A stretch of DNA of 64,000 nucleotides from Shimia gijangensis (lineage in GTDB: Bacteria > Pseudomonadota > Alphaproteobacteria > Rhodobacterales > Rhodobacteraceae). Made by a program: the position numbers and the translations under genes. Position 1 is the stretch's first letter. Every line of letters starts with the position of its first letter. The notes beneath the pieces are model-generated. The model had not been told where the DNA came from. It saw only the letters and a program-made list of their open reading frames with translations, and ran no database searches. This document shows positions 39,583 to 48,444 of this stretch, piece after piece. The DNA is taken from NCBI RefSeq assembly GCF_900142085.1, contig NZ_FQZQ01000014.1:57618-121617 (forward strand), written 5' to 3'.

Positions 39583-40980
39583 TCACACCCGGATCTGTGG
39601 ATTTTCACCCAAGGGACCTGACGGCATAATTTTTTGCGCATCAATCGAGTCGCGCTGCCAGATTACTTCGACAATCGCGCCAGAAGGTTGCGGTGTGCCT
39701 TGGTCTGAGAGCGACCCATCTGACCCATTTGCAAAGATTAATTCGGCCCCGGTGCGTTCAAGCAAAGTTTTGGCGATGAAAAGACCCAACCCCATACCCT
39801 CGTATCCGGGCCTTTGTTTACGATCGCGCTCGGTTCGACGGCGGCGCATGAATGGATCACCAATACGGCCAAAGACATGTGTCGGATACCCCTTGCCATC
39901 ATCCATGACCCGCAGAACGATGCGGTCTTCGCTCCATGCAGATTCGACCCAAACATTGGCGCGGGAAAAATCCACGGCGTTCTGGATCAGATTGCGTAGC
40001 CCGTGGATCAATTCCGGGTGCCGCAAGATTGTCGGAGGGGTATCCCCGTTGGCATTCGAAGACGCAACTTCCAGATGAACGGTTTTGCCCCGGTCCAGAT
40101 GTGGTTCAGCCGCTTCTTCGACAACCGCCGTCAGGGGGGCTTTGCGCAGATGCAGATCGTCTTTTCCGGCGCGTCCCATCGAGTGCAAAATTTCGCGGCA
40201 TCGGTCTGCCTGTTCACGGATCAAGGCGGCGTCTTCGTATAGCTCGGGGCGATCTTCCAACTCGTCCATCAATTCCGCGCTGGCCAGTTTAATGGTGGCT
40301 AGGGGCGTTCCAAGTTCGTGGGCTGCTGCAGCCACCACTCCACCCAAATCCGTCAGTTTTTGTTCTCGGGCCAATGCCATTTGCGTTGCGGCCAATGCTT
40401 CGGTCATGGAGGACATTTCCGAGACAACCCGGCGCGAATATACAGACGAAAACAGGATCGCGATCACAATGGCGGCCCAGGACCCATAGAGAAACACATC
40501 CGGCATACGTAAGATAAACCGCTGTTCAGCCCGTAGAGGCATGTGAAAGTCCAGCATGAGCGTCACCAGCACTATGGCTGTTGCCGCCAGAAAGGTGGTT
40601 GAGCGCACGGACAGAACCGAGGCCGAAATAGTGACCGGACCCACTACCAGAATTGAAAATGGGTTGTGTAAACCCCCTGTCAGGAACAAGAGAAAACACA
40701 GCTGCAGCAGATCAAACAGGATCATGAAGGTGTTTTCAGATTCCGACAGAAGCTTGTTTTCGGGAAAAACGAACATGGCAATCAGGTTGCCGATAACCGA
40801 AATACCGATTGCCAGATAACACAGCCCATATTCCAACTGCAGTTCGAACACACGCTGAGCCACCAGTAGTGCAATGACCTGACCAACGATGGCCACCCAG
40901 CGCACCATGATGATGGTGCGCAGACGAATCCAATTGCTGCGGCGATCACCCGAGATCAATTCTGCTGAAAAATCCGACAT
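39583..40980 (-). CDS. regB: RegB/PrrB/ActS redox-sensing histidine kinase
   Basis: Global redox sensor that phosphorylates RegA when electron flow falls. 465 residues from ATG 40980. Six hydrophobic segments (about 25-185) include the ubiquinone-binding GGLHNPF at 102-108. The phospho-acceptor is His221 in AAAHELGTPLATI, and the redox-active Cys is Cys261 in EQADRCREIL. Both are offset by four from R. capsulatus RegB His225 and Cys265. The C-terminal ATPase has NAVDFS, DDGKGY and GMGLGLFIAKTLLE. Divergent from senC-regA, the classical arrangement. Confidence 0.96.
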   Translation of the reverse strand: MSDFSAELISGDRRSNWIRLRTIIMVRWVAIVGQVIALLVAQRVFELQLEYGLCYLAIGISVIGNLIAMFVFPENKLLSESENTFMILFDLLQLCFLLFLTGGLHNPFSILVVGPVTISASVLSVRSTTFLAATAIVLVTLMLDFHMPLRAEQRFILRMPDVFLYGSWAAIVIAILFSSVYSRRVVSEMSSMTEALAATQMALAREQKLTDLGGVVAAAAHELGTPLATIKLASAELMDELEDRPELYEDAALIREQADRCREILHSMGRAGKDDLHLRKAPLTAVVEEAAEPHLDRGKTVHLEVASSNANGDTPPTILRHPELIHGLRNLIQNAVDFSRANVWVESAWSEDRIVLRVMDDGKGYPTHVFGRIGDPFMRRRRTERDRKQRPGYEGMGLGLFIAKTLLERTGAELIFANGSDGSLSDQGTPQPSGAIVEVIWQRDSIDAQKIMPSGPLGENPQIRV

Positions 40981-41068
40981 CTGTGCGTCTTTGTCCCTTG
41001 TCCTGCTTGTGACAATTGTTAGGTGTCGGACAAGTATCAATCAACACAAGCCTTGGGTGGGCCTAGAA

Positions 41069-41686
41069 ATGATCCGAAATATTGCAGTCATTGCCATTGC
41101 GGTTGTTATCCTGGCGCTGGGTGGCACGTGGTTTTTGTCGCGCGGCGAAGCCGATCCTTTGGCGCAATGTCGGGTAGGTGCCGTTGCCGGGGGACAGGCC
41201 GCAATTGGCGGACCTTTCGAGTTGGTTGATGAAGATGGCGCCACAGTCACCGACATAGACGTCATTACAGAACCTTCGATCCTGTACTTTGGCTATACCT
41301 TCTGCCCGGATGTCTGCCCAATGGATACATCGCGTAATGCAGAGGCCGTCGAAATACTGGAAGACCGCGGCATCATGGTCAAACCAGTGTTCATTTCGAT
41401 CGATCCAGCCCGTGATACGCCCGAAGTCGTCAAAGAGTTCACCGATGTGATGCACCCGCGCATGTTGGGGCTGACCGGAACGCCTGCACAGGTCAAAGCT
41501 GCAAGCCAGGCCTATCGTACATATTACAAGAAACAGGATGGCGACGACGAGGAATACTATCTGGTCGATCACTCTACCTATTCCTATCTGGTATTCCCGG
41601 AAGTGGGTTTTGTGGACTTTTTCAAGCGGGATGAAACGCCAGAACAGATGGCAAATCGGATCGGTTGCTTCATCGAAAACATGTAA
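41069..41686 (+). CDS. senC: SCO/SenC/PrrC copper-binding protein
   Basis: Periplasm-facing, membrane-anchored thioredoxin-fold protein that delivers copper to cytochrome c oxidase and is linked to RegB/RegA signalling. 205 residues. An N-terminal membrane helix (VIAIAVVILALGGTWFL) is followed by the copper motif TFCPDVCPMD and the distal His in LVDHSTYSYLV. Start ATG 41069; the frame extends upstream but lies in the regB promoter region. 71 bp separate it from regA. Confidence 0.95.
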   Translation: MIRNIAVIAIAVVILALGGTWFLSRGEADPLAQCRVGAVAGGQAAIGGPFELVDEDGATVTDIDVITEPSILYFGYTFCPDVCPMDTSRNAEAVEILEDRGIMVKPVFISIDPARDTPEVVKEFTDVMHPRMLGLTGTPAQVKAASQAYRTYYKKQDGDDEEYYLVDHSTYSYLVFPEVGFVDFFKRDETPEQMANRIGCFIENM

Positions 41687-41713
41687 TTTCATTACGTTGT
41701 TTGACCCTCTAGG

Positions 41714-41737
41714 TTTCACAGGCTAAAACTTGTGAAA
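41714..41737. promoter_or_regulatory. Inverted repeat before regA
   Basis: TTTCACA (41714-41720) and TGTGAAA (41731-41737), perfect 7-bp arms with a 10-bp centre, lie 20 bp before the regA ATG in the senC-regA gap. It could be an operator or an RNA hairpin in the senC-regA message; no T-tract follows. Confidence 0.4.
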
Positions 41738-41757
41738 TTCGGGAAGGAACAGGACGA

Positions 41758-42312
41758 ATGGCGGAAAACACCTTGCGGGACATCGGACCGGACAAAACAC
41801 TATTGTTGGTGGACGATGATGAGCCGTTCCTGCGCCGTTTGGCCAAGGCCATGGAAAAACGCGGTTTCGAAGTGGAAACAGCCGGATCCGTAGCCGCCGG
41901 ACGCGCAATTGCCACTGCCCGCACACCGGCATACGCCGTTGTGGATCTGAGACTTGAAGATGGCAACGGCCTTGATGTGGTCGAAGTGTTGCGCGAAAAA
42001 CGTGAGGATTGCCGGGTGGTTGTTCTGACCGGATACGGCGCGATTGCCACGGCTGTTGCCGCGGTTAAGATTGGCGCGACCGATTATCTGTCAAAGCCTG
42101 CTGATGCTGCCGACATCATGAACGCCTTGCTAAGCCCGGAAGACGAGCTGCCTCCGCCCCCGGAAAATCCGATGAGCGCGGATCGTGTGCGTTGGGAACA
42201 TATCCAGCGGGTCTATGAGCTGTGTGATCGCAACGTGTCGGAAACTGCGCGTCGATTGAATATGCACCGCCGGACTTTGCAGCGTATTCTGGCCAAACGC
42301 AGCCCGCGTTAA
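41758..42312 (+). CDS. regA: RegA/PrrA/ActR response regulator
   Basis: Redox-responsive transcription activator and repressor of photosynthesis, respiration, carbon and nitrogen fixation genes in its relatives. 184 residues. The receiver domain has the acidic pocket VDDDE (18-22) and phospho-acceptor Asp63 in YAVVDLRLEDG, the same number as in R. capsulatus RegA. A proline linker (ELPPPPENPMS) leads to the Fis-type helix-turn-helix NVSETARRLNMHRRTLQRIL, which is nearly invariant in this family. Ribosome site GGAAGGAACAGGA precedes the ATG. Confidence 0.97.
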   Translation: MAENTLRDIGPDKTLLLVDDDEPFLRRLAKAMEKRGFEVETAGSVAAGRAIATARTPAYAVVDLRLEDGNGLDVVEVLREKREDCRVVVLTGYGAIATAVAAVKIGATDYLSKPADAADIMNALLSPEDELPPPPENPMSADRVRWEHIQRVYELCDRNVSETARRLNMHRRTLQRILAKRSPR

Positions 42313-42383
42313 GCCAGAAAGGGGCGCTGTCTCTCACGATTGCGTCGCTCACACCGGGGTATTTTGGTCATTTGCAAACCTGA

Positions 42384-42875
42384 TCAGTCCTTTAGGTCAT
42401 ACCGCTTGAGAACTTTGTCTGTCTCTGTGCCATCGGCCAGTTTGATGCCCTCAAGGCGACCCCAATCGCGAAAACCCCGACTTTGGTAGTAGATCAACCC
42501 GCCCTCATTGTCGGCGCGGATGTTGGCATTGATCCAGTCATACCCAAGATCGATGGCGGCCTGAACCGTCGCTCCGAACAGCTTTGAACCGATGCCAAGT
42601 CCGGTTTGTCCGGGTTTAACAAATGTGCTGATGTCACATGCCTCGGGCGGGAGGTTTTCATGAGGCCCGATCCACTGAAAGCCCAACAGCTCGCCAGTTT
42701 CAGTTTCGGCCACAAACCATGTCGCCTGAGAGGGGTTGGAAAATAACCATTGCCCTAATGCATCGGCAGTTGTGTGTTCGGTGCGTGCGGTTGTCCCACC
42801 GATTGAAATAATGGTGTTCAAAAGGTCCGCAGAATGGTGCAGGTCGGCGGCGGCACCGCGTCGAATAATCAGCAT
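42384..42875 (-). CDS. GNAT-family N-acetyltransferase
   Basis: 163 residues. GNAT fold: IRRGAAADLHHSADLLN at the N-terminus, FVAETETGELLGFQW (beta-4), the acetyl-CoA loop QTGLGIGSKLF (Q/R-x-x-G-x-G/A), and YYQSRGFRDWGRLEGIKLADGTETDKVLKRYDL at the end, split here by my reading into helix and final strand. The final stretch resembles phosphinothricin-acetyltransferase-like members; substrate unknown. Starts 3 bp after the HD-hydrolase stop, so one operon. Confidence 0.85.
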   Translation of the reverse strand: MLIIRRGAAADLHHSADLLNTIISIGGTTARTEHTTADALGQWLFSNPSQATWFVAETETGELLGFQWIGPHENLPPEACDISTFVKPGQTGLGIGSKLFGATVQAAIDLGYDWINANIRADNEGGLIYYQSRGFRDWGRLEGIKLADGTETDKVLKRYDLKD

Positions 42876-42878
42876 CGG

Positions 42879-43466
42879 TCAACCTATCTGTGAGAGCAAA
42901 GCAGTGTGTCTCGCTGTAAAATCATTGCGGGCCTCGACGGGCGGTCGCAGGCGGATGTGAAGGCCGTTGATTACGGTCTTGTCGGGGACGCCGAACAACT
43001 TGTCGGCCTCAGCTTCGGTGAAGCCTGCTATTTCAACGGCCTCCATCCATGCACTGATCCGGTCTGCCTTTTTGATTTGCTTCTTGATCAAGGACGGCGT
43101 CGAGGCGGGCAATCCAAAGCGAATATGGATGGCGGCGGTCAGGCGTTCATCCAGGGCCTCGTAACCCGGTCCGACAGAGGCCTTTACCGGGGAAATCATA
43201 TCGCCGATCACATATTCTGGCGCGTCATGCAAAAGAGCGGCCAATCGCCATTTGGCCGAAACGCCGGGATTGAGACGCCCAAACAGGTCTTCGACCAGCA
43301 AGGAATGCTCGGCGACGGAATAGGCGAAATCACCTTTGGTCTGGCCATTCCAGCGCGCCACAAACGCCAACCCATGGGCGATGTCTTCGATCTCAATGTC
43401 GACCGGAGTGGGGTCCAGCAGGTCAAGCCTGCGACCCGAAAGCATTCGTTGCCAAGCGCGCGCCAA
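42879..43466 (-). CDS. HD-domain phosphohydrolase (YfbR-like)
   Basis: About 195 residues. HD metal motif: AYSVAEHSLLV (first His), AALLHDAPEYVIGDM (HD pair and catalytic acid), then a final Asp downstream. Such proteins are often 5'-nucleotidases acting on deoxynucleoside monophosphates; that is the best guess. TTG 43466 is chosen as start because AAGGA lies 7 nt upstream and family similarity begins there (ARAWQRMLSGRRLDLLDPTP). An ATG at 43532 would add 22 unrelated residues. Confidence 0.83.
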   Translation of the reverse strand: MARAWQRMLSGRRLDLLDPTPVDIEIEDIAHGLAFVARWNGQTKGDFAYSVAEHSLLVEDLFGRLNPGVSAKWRLAALLHDAPEYVIGDMISPVKASVGPGYEALDERLTAAIHIRFGLPASTPSLIKKQIKKADRISAWMEAVEIAGFTEAEADKLFGVPDKTVINGLHIRLRPPVEARNDFTARHTALLSQIG

Positions 43467-43622
43467 AGGGGTGTCCTTTCTTGAGTGACGGGCCTTTGGG
43501 TAACCGAAAAAACACAGATAGTGCAACGGCATTTGCGCAACGCTTCTAAGCCCCAGGAATGTGCCTGCCCAGATTTTGCCACATTTCCGGGGTATTTTGA
43601 TAGTGTTGCGGATCGCGCTGCC

Positions 43623-43753
43623 GACGACAATGTGAGTGTTCGTGTTTTGAATTTGTCGTCTGCGATACCGACATATACTGCGAGGGGGGCACGTTTAACT
43701 AGCTTCCTCCCGCGTGCCCTCCTTTCAATGCTTTGCATCGAAAGGAGAATGCC
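43623..43753 (+). ncRNA. Structured 5' leader of the secreted-protein gene (possible cis-regulatory RNA)
   Basis: Three hairpins in 130 bp upstream of the gene at 43754. H1 arms 43623-43630/43653-43660 (GACGACAA/TTGTCGTC). H2 is an 11-bp stem 43683-43693/43713-43723. H3 arms 43722-43731/43735-43744, with one mismatch and a TTT loop. The 3' arm of H3 contains part of the AAGGAG ribosome site, and the CCTCCC at 43705-43710 could pair instead with the G-run of H2. It matches no riboswitch class I recognise. Confidence 0.4.
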
Positions 43754-44068
43754 ATGTTCAAGCGATTGATTGTATCAGGCCTTCTGTTTGGGATGGCCGC
43801 GACCGCACCCCCGGCTCATGCTGCAAATTGTGCAATGCGCGATACTGTGGTTGAGCGCTTGTCCACAATGTACAGCGAAGCGCTGACGGCCGGAGGGCTG
43901 CAGGGCAAGCAAAATTCAACGACGTTCATTGAAGTTTGGGCGTCCAAAGAAAGCGGAACGTTCACCGTGATCATAACCAATCCGCAAGGGGTTTCTTGTG
44001 TTGTCGCTGCGGGCACAGACTGGTTCCAGTCAGAGGCCGGTAGTGATCCTGCGGACACAGCCAGTTAG
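43754..44068 (+). CDS. Small secreted protein of unknown function
   Basis: 104 residues. A clear signal peptide (MFKRLIVSGLLFGMAATAPPAHA, cleaved about residue 23) is followed by an 80-residue mature domain with two Cys, which could form a disulfide. GTFTVIITNPQGVSCVVAAGTDW is the most regular stretch. No family recognised beyond a general resemblance to hypothetical proteins of this group. Start ATG 43754 with GGAG 6 nt upstream; other in-frame starts are less well placed. 70 bp before ahcY and possibly on the same message. Confidence 0.75.
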   Translation: MFKRLIVSGLLFGMAATAPPAHAANCAMRDTVVERLSTMYSEALTAGGLQGKQNSTTFIEVWASKESGTFTVIITNPQGVSCVVAAGTDWFQSEAGSDPADTAS

Positions 44069-44138
44069 GTGCTATTGTCCAAACTGATATCCAGTGCTAT
44101 CTGGTGCCCAAATTCAAGCTTTAAAGGAGCAGGGCGCG

Positions 44139-45530
44139 ATGGCGACCGATTACATTGTAAAAGATATCAATTTGGCTGAATTTGGCCGCAAGGAACTGGA
44201 TATTGCCGAAACGGAAATGCCAGGCCTGATGGCTTTGCGTGAAGAGTACGGCGAAAGCAAACCTTTGAAAGGATCCCGGATTGTTGGATCCTTGCACATG
44301 ACAATCCAGACAGCCGTGTTGATTGAAACACTGGTGGCGCTGGGCGCCGATGTGCGCTGGGCCTCGTGCAACATTTTCTCGACCCAAGATCACGCAGCTG
44401 CGGCGATTGCGGCTGGCGGCACGCCTGTGTTTGCCATCAAGGGCCAGTCTTTGGAAGAGCATTGGGATTATCTGGACCGCTCGTTCATGTTCCCGGAAGG
44501 TGCCAACCTGATCCTCGACGATGGCGGCGACGCAACACTTTATGTGTTGTTGGGTGCCCGCGTTGAAGCAGGTGAAGCCGGTCTGATCGAAACACCCACT
44601 TCGGAAGAAGAAGAAGCTGTTTTTGCCCAGATCAAAAAGCGTATGGCTGCAAGCCCCGGCTGGTTCACCAAAACCCGCGAGGCCATTCAGGGTGTTTCGG
44701 AAGAAACCACTACCGGCGTGCACCGTTTGTATGAACTGCATAAAAACGGCCAACTGCCTTTCCCTGCGATCAACGTCAACGACTCGGTCACCAAATCCAA
44801 GTTTGACAACAAATACGGCTGTAAGGAATCGCTGGTTGATGGCATCCGTCGCGCCACAGACACCATGATGGCTGGTAAAGTTGCCGTGGTTTGTGGCTAT
44901 GGCGATGTTGGCAAAGGCTCGGCAGCGTCGCTGGCTGGCGCTGGCGCCCGTGTGAAAGTCACCGAGATTGATCCGATCTGTGCGCTTCAGGCGGCCATGG
45001 ACGGATTTGAGGTCACCACATTGGAAGACGAAGCCGCAACCGCGGATATCTTCATCACCACCACCGGCAACAAAGACGTGATCCGTATCGAGCATATGCG
45101 CGAGATGAAGGACATGGCGATCGTTGGCAACATCGGTCACTTTGACAACGAAATTCAGATCGCTAACCTGAAAAACCACAAATGGACCAACATCAAAGAA
45201 CAGGTCGACATGATTGAGATGCCTTCGGGCAATCGCATGATCCTGTTGTCCGAAGGCCGTTTGTTGAACCTTGGCAACGCCACGGGTCACCCTTCATTTG
45301 TGATGTCAGCATCTTTCACCAACCAGGTTCTGGCACAGATGGAACTGTGGCTTCGTGCAGATGAGTACAACAACGAAGTCTATATTTTGCCCAAGCATCT
45401 GGACGAAAAAGTTGCGCGCCTGCATCTGGATCGCATTGGCGTGAAGCTGAGCAAGTTGGCCAAGGAACAAGCCGACTATATCGGCGTCTCAGTGGACGGA
45501 CCTTACAAGCCAGAGCATTACCGCTACTAA
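44139..45530 (+). CDS. ahcY: S-adenosylhomocysteine hydrolase
   Basis: Splits S-adenosylhomocysteine into adenosine and homocysteine, relieving product inhibition of methyltransferases. 463 residues. Substrate-binding [17 protein letters not shown]-binding loop [13 protein letters not shown], and the C-terminal KPEHYRY typical of the bacterial class with the 40-residue insert. ATG 44139 with AAGGAG 9 nt upstream is preferred over an extended frame. Followed by a strong terminator. I looked for an SAH riboswitch in the 70-bp leader and did not recognise one. Confidence 0.98.
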   Translation: MATDYIVKDINLAEFGRKELDIAETEMPGLMALREEYGESKPLKGSRIVGSLHMTIQTAVLIETLVALGADVRWASCNIFSTQDHAAAAIAAGGTPVFAIKGQSLEEHWDYLDRSFMFPEGANLILDDGGDATLYVLLGARVEAGEAGLIETPTSEEEEAVFAQIKKRMAASPGWFTKTREAIQGVSEETTTGVHRLYELHKNGQLPFPAINVNDSVTKSKFDNKYGCKESLVDGIRRATDTMMAGKVAVVCGYGDVGKGSAASLAGAGARVKVTEIDPICALQAAMDGFEVTTLEDEAATADIFITTTGNKDVIRIEHMREMKDMAIVGNIGHFDNEIQIANLKNHKWTNIKEQVDMIEMPSGNRMILLSEGRLLNLGNATGHPSFVMSASFTNQVLAQMELWLRADEYNNEVYILPKHLDEKVARLHLDRIGVKLSKLAKEQADYIGVSVDGPYKPEHYRY

Positions 45531-45552
45531 TCGGCTTTAAAATGCAAGAATT

Positions 45553-45586
45553 GGCCTTCGGGAAAGTCTCCCGAGGGCCTTTTTTG
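45553..45586 (+). terminator. Intrinsic terminator of ahcY
   Basis: An 11-bp stem (45553-45563 with 45569-45579, one G-T pair, loop of 5) is followed by six T. It begins 22 bp after the ahcY stop. Confidence 0.9.
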
Positions 45587-45733
45587 ATCAATCTGGTGGT
45601 GCCAGAATAATAGGGGGAGCCATGGCGGTTTTTCCCCTTTGTTAAGAAATTCAATCGACTTAATTTATGTTCAGACCTTCGCATGGTTTGAGTGTTTTGC
45701 GGGCGATCCGCCTGCCTTTTAGGAGATTGAACA

Positions 45734-46075
45734 ATGGGTAAACGAGACGATCTGATTGCAAAATATGCAGATGATTTGACCAAAAAATGTGGCATGACGC
45801 CTGATATGGACCTGCTCACTAAGGTGACCATCGGCTGTGGTCCGGCGATCTACAATGACGATGCTTCCACGGTGGCCGCGACGCAGCCGGATGAGCTTGA
45901 AACCGTTAAAAACAACTTTCTTATCAAGAAGCTTGGTCTGGCGGATGGTCCCGAGCTGATGAAGGCCATCGATTCCGTCATCGAAACCTATGGCCGTTCT
46001 GAGCGTAATAAATACCGGGCTGTGGTCTACTACATGCTGACCAAACACTTTGGTAAAGAGTCTCAGTACCGCTGA
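45734..46075 (+). CDS. DUF2853 family protein
   Basis: 113 residues, no signal or membrane segment. Pattern of the family: MGKRDDLIAKYADDLTKKCG, MDLLTKVTIGCGPAIYNDDAS, then a helical tail RNKYRAVVYYMLTKHFGKE. Function unknown. AGGAG lies 8 nt before the ATG. It has its own terminator downstream and, with the ahcY terminator upstream, is a single-gene unit. Confidence 0.85.
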   Translation: MGKRDDLIAKYADDLTKKCGMTPDMDLLTKVTIGCGPAIYNDDASTVAATQPDELETVKNNFLIKKLGLADGPELMKAIDSVIETYGRSERNKYRAVVYYMLTKHFGKESQYR

Positions 46076-46099
46076 CTGAAGTGGCTTTTGGAAAAACGA

Positions 46100-46136
46100 A
46101 AAACGCCTGCTTGGTTAAGCGGGCGTTTTGTTTTTG
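46100..46136 (+). terminator. Intrinsic terminator of the DUF2853 gene
   Basis: A 13-bp imperfect stem (46100-46112 with 46117-46129; AAAACGCC pairs with GGCGTTTT), tight 4-nt loop, followed by GTTTTTG. Confidence 0.85.
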
Positions 46137-46179
46137 TATTGCTTTTGAAACACTTGGCCTTTGCCCAAAATAGGTATTT

Positions 46180-46306
46180 GCGGTATCAACACTCATACCG
46201 CGCCAGGATGGCCGGAACCTGATATTCGAACACGTGTGGTGAGTAGGGAGCACGTGGGGTGACGGAGGTTCTGGCCGAAGGGGTTCGGTTAGGCCTCCGT
46301 TTTTAT
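46180..46306 (+). ncRNA. Candidate small RNA with its own terminator
   Basis: No ORF is present, yet the segment is structured and ends like a transcript. A perfect 7-bp hairpin (GCGGTAT 46180-46186, ATACCGC 46195-46201) comes first. The end is a terminator: ACGGAGG (46262-46268) with CCTCCGT (46294-46300), an inner CCGAA/TTCGG hairpin, then TTTTATTT. The previous gene already has a terminator at 46100-46136, so this one needs another transcript. TTGAAA at 46145-46150 could be a -35 element; no convincing -10 was found. Not 4.5S, tmRNA or 6S as far as I can recognise. Confidence 0.4.
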
Positions 46307-46352
46307 TTGGGTTTGGATAAGGGTACGGCGCTAGAGTTTTGTTCTGTAGCCA

Positions 46353-46745
46353 CTAAACAAAAGTTAGCACAACGCCGATAATCGTACAGCCAATGGTGGC
46401 AAATCCACCGTCGATCAAAAAAAGTGTGCGACCCCGACCTGCAAACGCATAGTTGGTTGCAATCCATGGCGTGACAAGAAACAAACCCACTCCAAAACCT
46501 GACACAAGACCGGCCCATACGGTCTCAATCCCGCTCAGGGAAAACATATGGCGCATCAGTCCCGCCACAAGAATCGCACCCAGCAAGGCAACGATGTAGG
46601 GCACAGCACCGGAATTGGGTGGGCGGCCATTTTCGTCCGCTTCAATTCCAGCAGCGTCCATCCAGGTTTTGGCAAAGGTCATGTACCAGATGGCACCAAA
46701 AATATAGGACGCCAGCCCCGCGCCAATCACGATAAGGAATTCCAT
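46353..46745 (-). CDS. DUF1761 integral membrane protein
   Basis: 130 residues, four membrane helices. Family start: LIVIGAGLASYIFGAIWYMTFAKTWMDAAG, then PYIVALLGAILVAGLMRHMF. Function unknown. GGAGG precedes the ATG. Single gene, 52 bp from the EVE gene and reading the same way. Confidence 0.86.
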   Translation of the reverse strand: MEFLIVIGAGLASYIFGAIWYMTFAKTWMDAAGIEADENGRPPNSGAVPYIVALLGAILVAGLMRHMFSLSGIETVWAGLVSGFGVGLFLVTPWIATNYAFAGRGRTLFLIDGGFATIGCTIIGVVLTFV

Positions 46746-46797
46746 CTAGCCCTCCCGAGTTGCTGGTCACCAGTATGCACAAGTGTCAGATTGATTT

Positions 46798-47211
46798 CTA
46801 CAATCCGCCTAGTGTGCAGACGATCTGCCATTCTTCGTTTGTCACCGGCTGCACGGACAGGCGAGAGTTTTTTACCAAGACCATCTCGGTCAGGCGTGGG
46901 TCTGCCTTAATCTGATCCAAGGTAACCGGCGTGGGCACGGTTTCGACGGCCTTGATGTCCACACATTCCCAACGAGGATCGTCCGTTGTGGAATCCGGGT
47001 GTGCGGTTGCGATTACCTCAACAATGCCCACCACGGATTTCTCTTTCATCGAATGGTAAAAGAACCCACGATCCCCGATTTCCATCGCCCGCATGAAATT
47101 TCGGGCCTGATAATTACGCACGCCATCCCATTCTTCGCCAACATCCCCTTTGGCGATTTGGTCTTGCCAGCCCCAGGTGTTCGGCTCGGATTTGAACAGC
47201 CAATACGCCAT
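46798..47211 (-). CDS. EVE-domain protein (PUA-like, thymocyte nuclear protein 1 type)
   Basis: 137 residues, all one EVE domain: YWLFKSEPNTWGWQDQ at the start, EEWDGVRNYQARNFMRAMEIGDRGFFYHS, and VKNSRLSVQPVTNEEW near the end. EVE domains are thought to bind modified bases in DNA or RNA. Overlaps the upstream YciI-like gene by 1 bp, so the two are probably coexpressed. Confidence 0.93.
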   Translation of the reverse strand: MAYWLFKSEPNTWGWQDQIAKGDVGEEWDGVRNYQARNFMRAMEIGDRGFFYHSMKEKSVVGIVEVIATAHPDSTTDDPRWECVDIKAVETVPTPVTLDQIKADPRLTEMVLVKNSRLSVQPVTNEEWQIVCTLGGL

Positions 47212-47483
47212 CAGCCGATCACCTTGTTCCAGGCGATGATTTCGACGGACGCGAACAGGTCGGCAGCTTTGTAAGGATCATTGGCAGCCCAGGCTTCTGC
47301 GGCGGCCAAATCGGGCATCTCCAGAATGATCAGTGAGCCGCACATGTCGCCATTGTCGTCCAGAAATGGTCCAGCCATCTCGACTGCATCCGTGGACTTC
47401 AAATAGGCCACATGGGCGTCGCGATTGGCTTTGCGGATCTCAAGCGACCCGGGTTTGTCTTTGGCCATCAGGGCAAAACGCAT
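47211..47483 (-). CDS. YciI-like protein
   Basis: 90 residues with the dimeric ferredoxin-like YciI fold: MRFALMAKDKPGS...RDAHVAYL carries the conserved His, GPFLDDNGDMCGSLIILEM, and NDPYKAADLF. Possible small-molecule enzyme; substrate unknown. The upstream gpsA ends 1 bp before it, giving an unbroken tsaD-gpsA-yciI-EVE run. Confidence 0.9.
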   Translation of the reverse strand: MRFALMAKDKPGSLEIRKANRDAHVAYLKSTDAVEMAGPFLDDNGDMCGSLIILEMPDLAAAEAWAANDPYKAADLFASVEIIAWNKVIG

Positions 47484-47484
47484 G

Positions 47485-48444
47485 TCATTCTTCCTTTGGT
47501 GGGCGAGAGAGCAACATCTCCATCGCCTGTGTGATTTTCAAATTGTGATCAATCATACCAACAACCGCAGCCGTGATTGGCATGTCGATATTCATGTGCT
47601 TGGCGCGTGCCTTCACAGCGCGCGCGGTGGCGGCCCCTTCAACAGTGATCTGGGGGTCAAAAGGTTCATCGCGACCCAGAGACAAGCCAAAACGGTAATT
47701 TCGTGACTGATCTGACGTGCAGGTGAGGGTGAGATCACCAAAACCGGACAACCCGGCCAGCGTGTCAGGTCGCGCCCCAAGTGCCTGAGCCATGCGTTGA
47801 ACTTCTGCGTAGCCCCGGGTCATCAAAGCGGCGCGCGCGCTTTCGCCCAGACCCGCACCCATGGCTGCTCCACAGGCAATCGCGATGACATTCTTCAAGG
47901 CCCCGCCAAGTTCGGCGCCGATGGTGTCCGTTGTGCGATATATGCGCAAATTGGGCGTTGTTAGAGCCTGTTGTAACGATTGACCAAGGCTGTCGTCGGC
48001 AATTGCCAGGGTCAATGCCGTGGGCAATCCGCGTGCAATATCCGCGGCGAAACTGGGGCCTGTCAAAATCGCAGGGGTGGCCTTTGGATCGCAGTCCCGG
48101 ATAACCGCCACAGGACCAAGCTCGGTTTCCAATTCAACACCTTTGCAGCAGGCAACCAGCAAGCGGCTGTTTAGCTCGGGTGTGGATTTCAGCAGGTCGC
48201 GCATTTTTTGCATTGGTACGGCCAGCAGCATCGTGTCGGCCAATGCCTCGGATATGTTGGCCGTCACAGTTATGCTGTCAGGCAGCGCAACTCCAGGCAA
48301 GCGGGCGGTATTTTCCCGTGTATTTTGCATGTTTGCGGCATGGTTCGGATCGCGCGCCCAAAGCGAGACAGCCATGCCCGTTCGGGCCAAGGAAATCGCC
48401 AGTGCCGTTCCGAATGCCCCGGCACCGATCACGCTGATGCTCAT
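47485..48444 (-). CDS. gpsA: NAD(P)-dependent glycerol-3-phosphate dehydrogenase
   Basis: Reduces dihydroxyacetone phosphate to sn-glycerol-3-phosphate for phospholipid synthesis. 319 residues. N-terminal loop [22 protein letters not shown], the catalytic Lys in [15 protein letters not shown], and [11 protein letters not shown]. Overlaps tsaD by 4 bp. Confidence 0.97.
   Translation of the reverse strand: MSISVIGAGAFGTALAISLARTGMAVSLWARDPNHAANMQNTRENTARLPGVALPDSITVTANISEALADTMLLAVPMQKMRDLLKSTPELNSRLLVACCKGVELETELGPVAVIRDCDPKATPAILTGPSFAADIARGLPTALTLAIADDSLGQSLQQALTTPNLRIYRTTDTIGAELGGALKNVIAIACGAAMGAGLGESARAALMTRGYAEVQRMAQALGARPDTLAGLSGFGDLTLTCTSDQSRNYRFGLSLGRDEPFDPQITVEGAATARAVKARAKHMNIDMPITAAVVGMIDHNLKITQAMEMLLSRPPKEE

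Noticed and set aside
44069..44138. SAH riboswitch upstream of ahcY
   Set aside because: Only a weak CCAG/CTGG hairpin is visible in 70 bp; the conserved SAH-riboswitch features were not recognised.
44121..45290. 389-codon open frame opposite ahcY
   Set aside because: Antisense shadow of the highly conserved SAH hydrolase.
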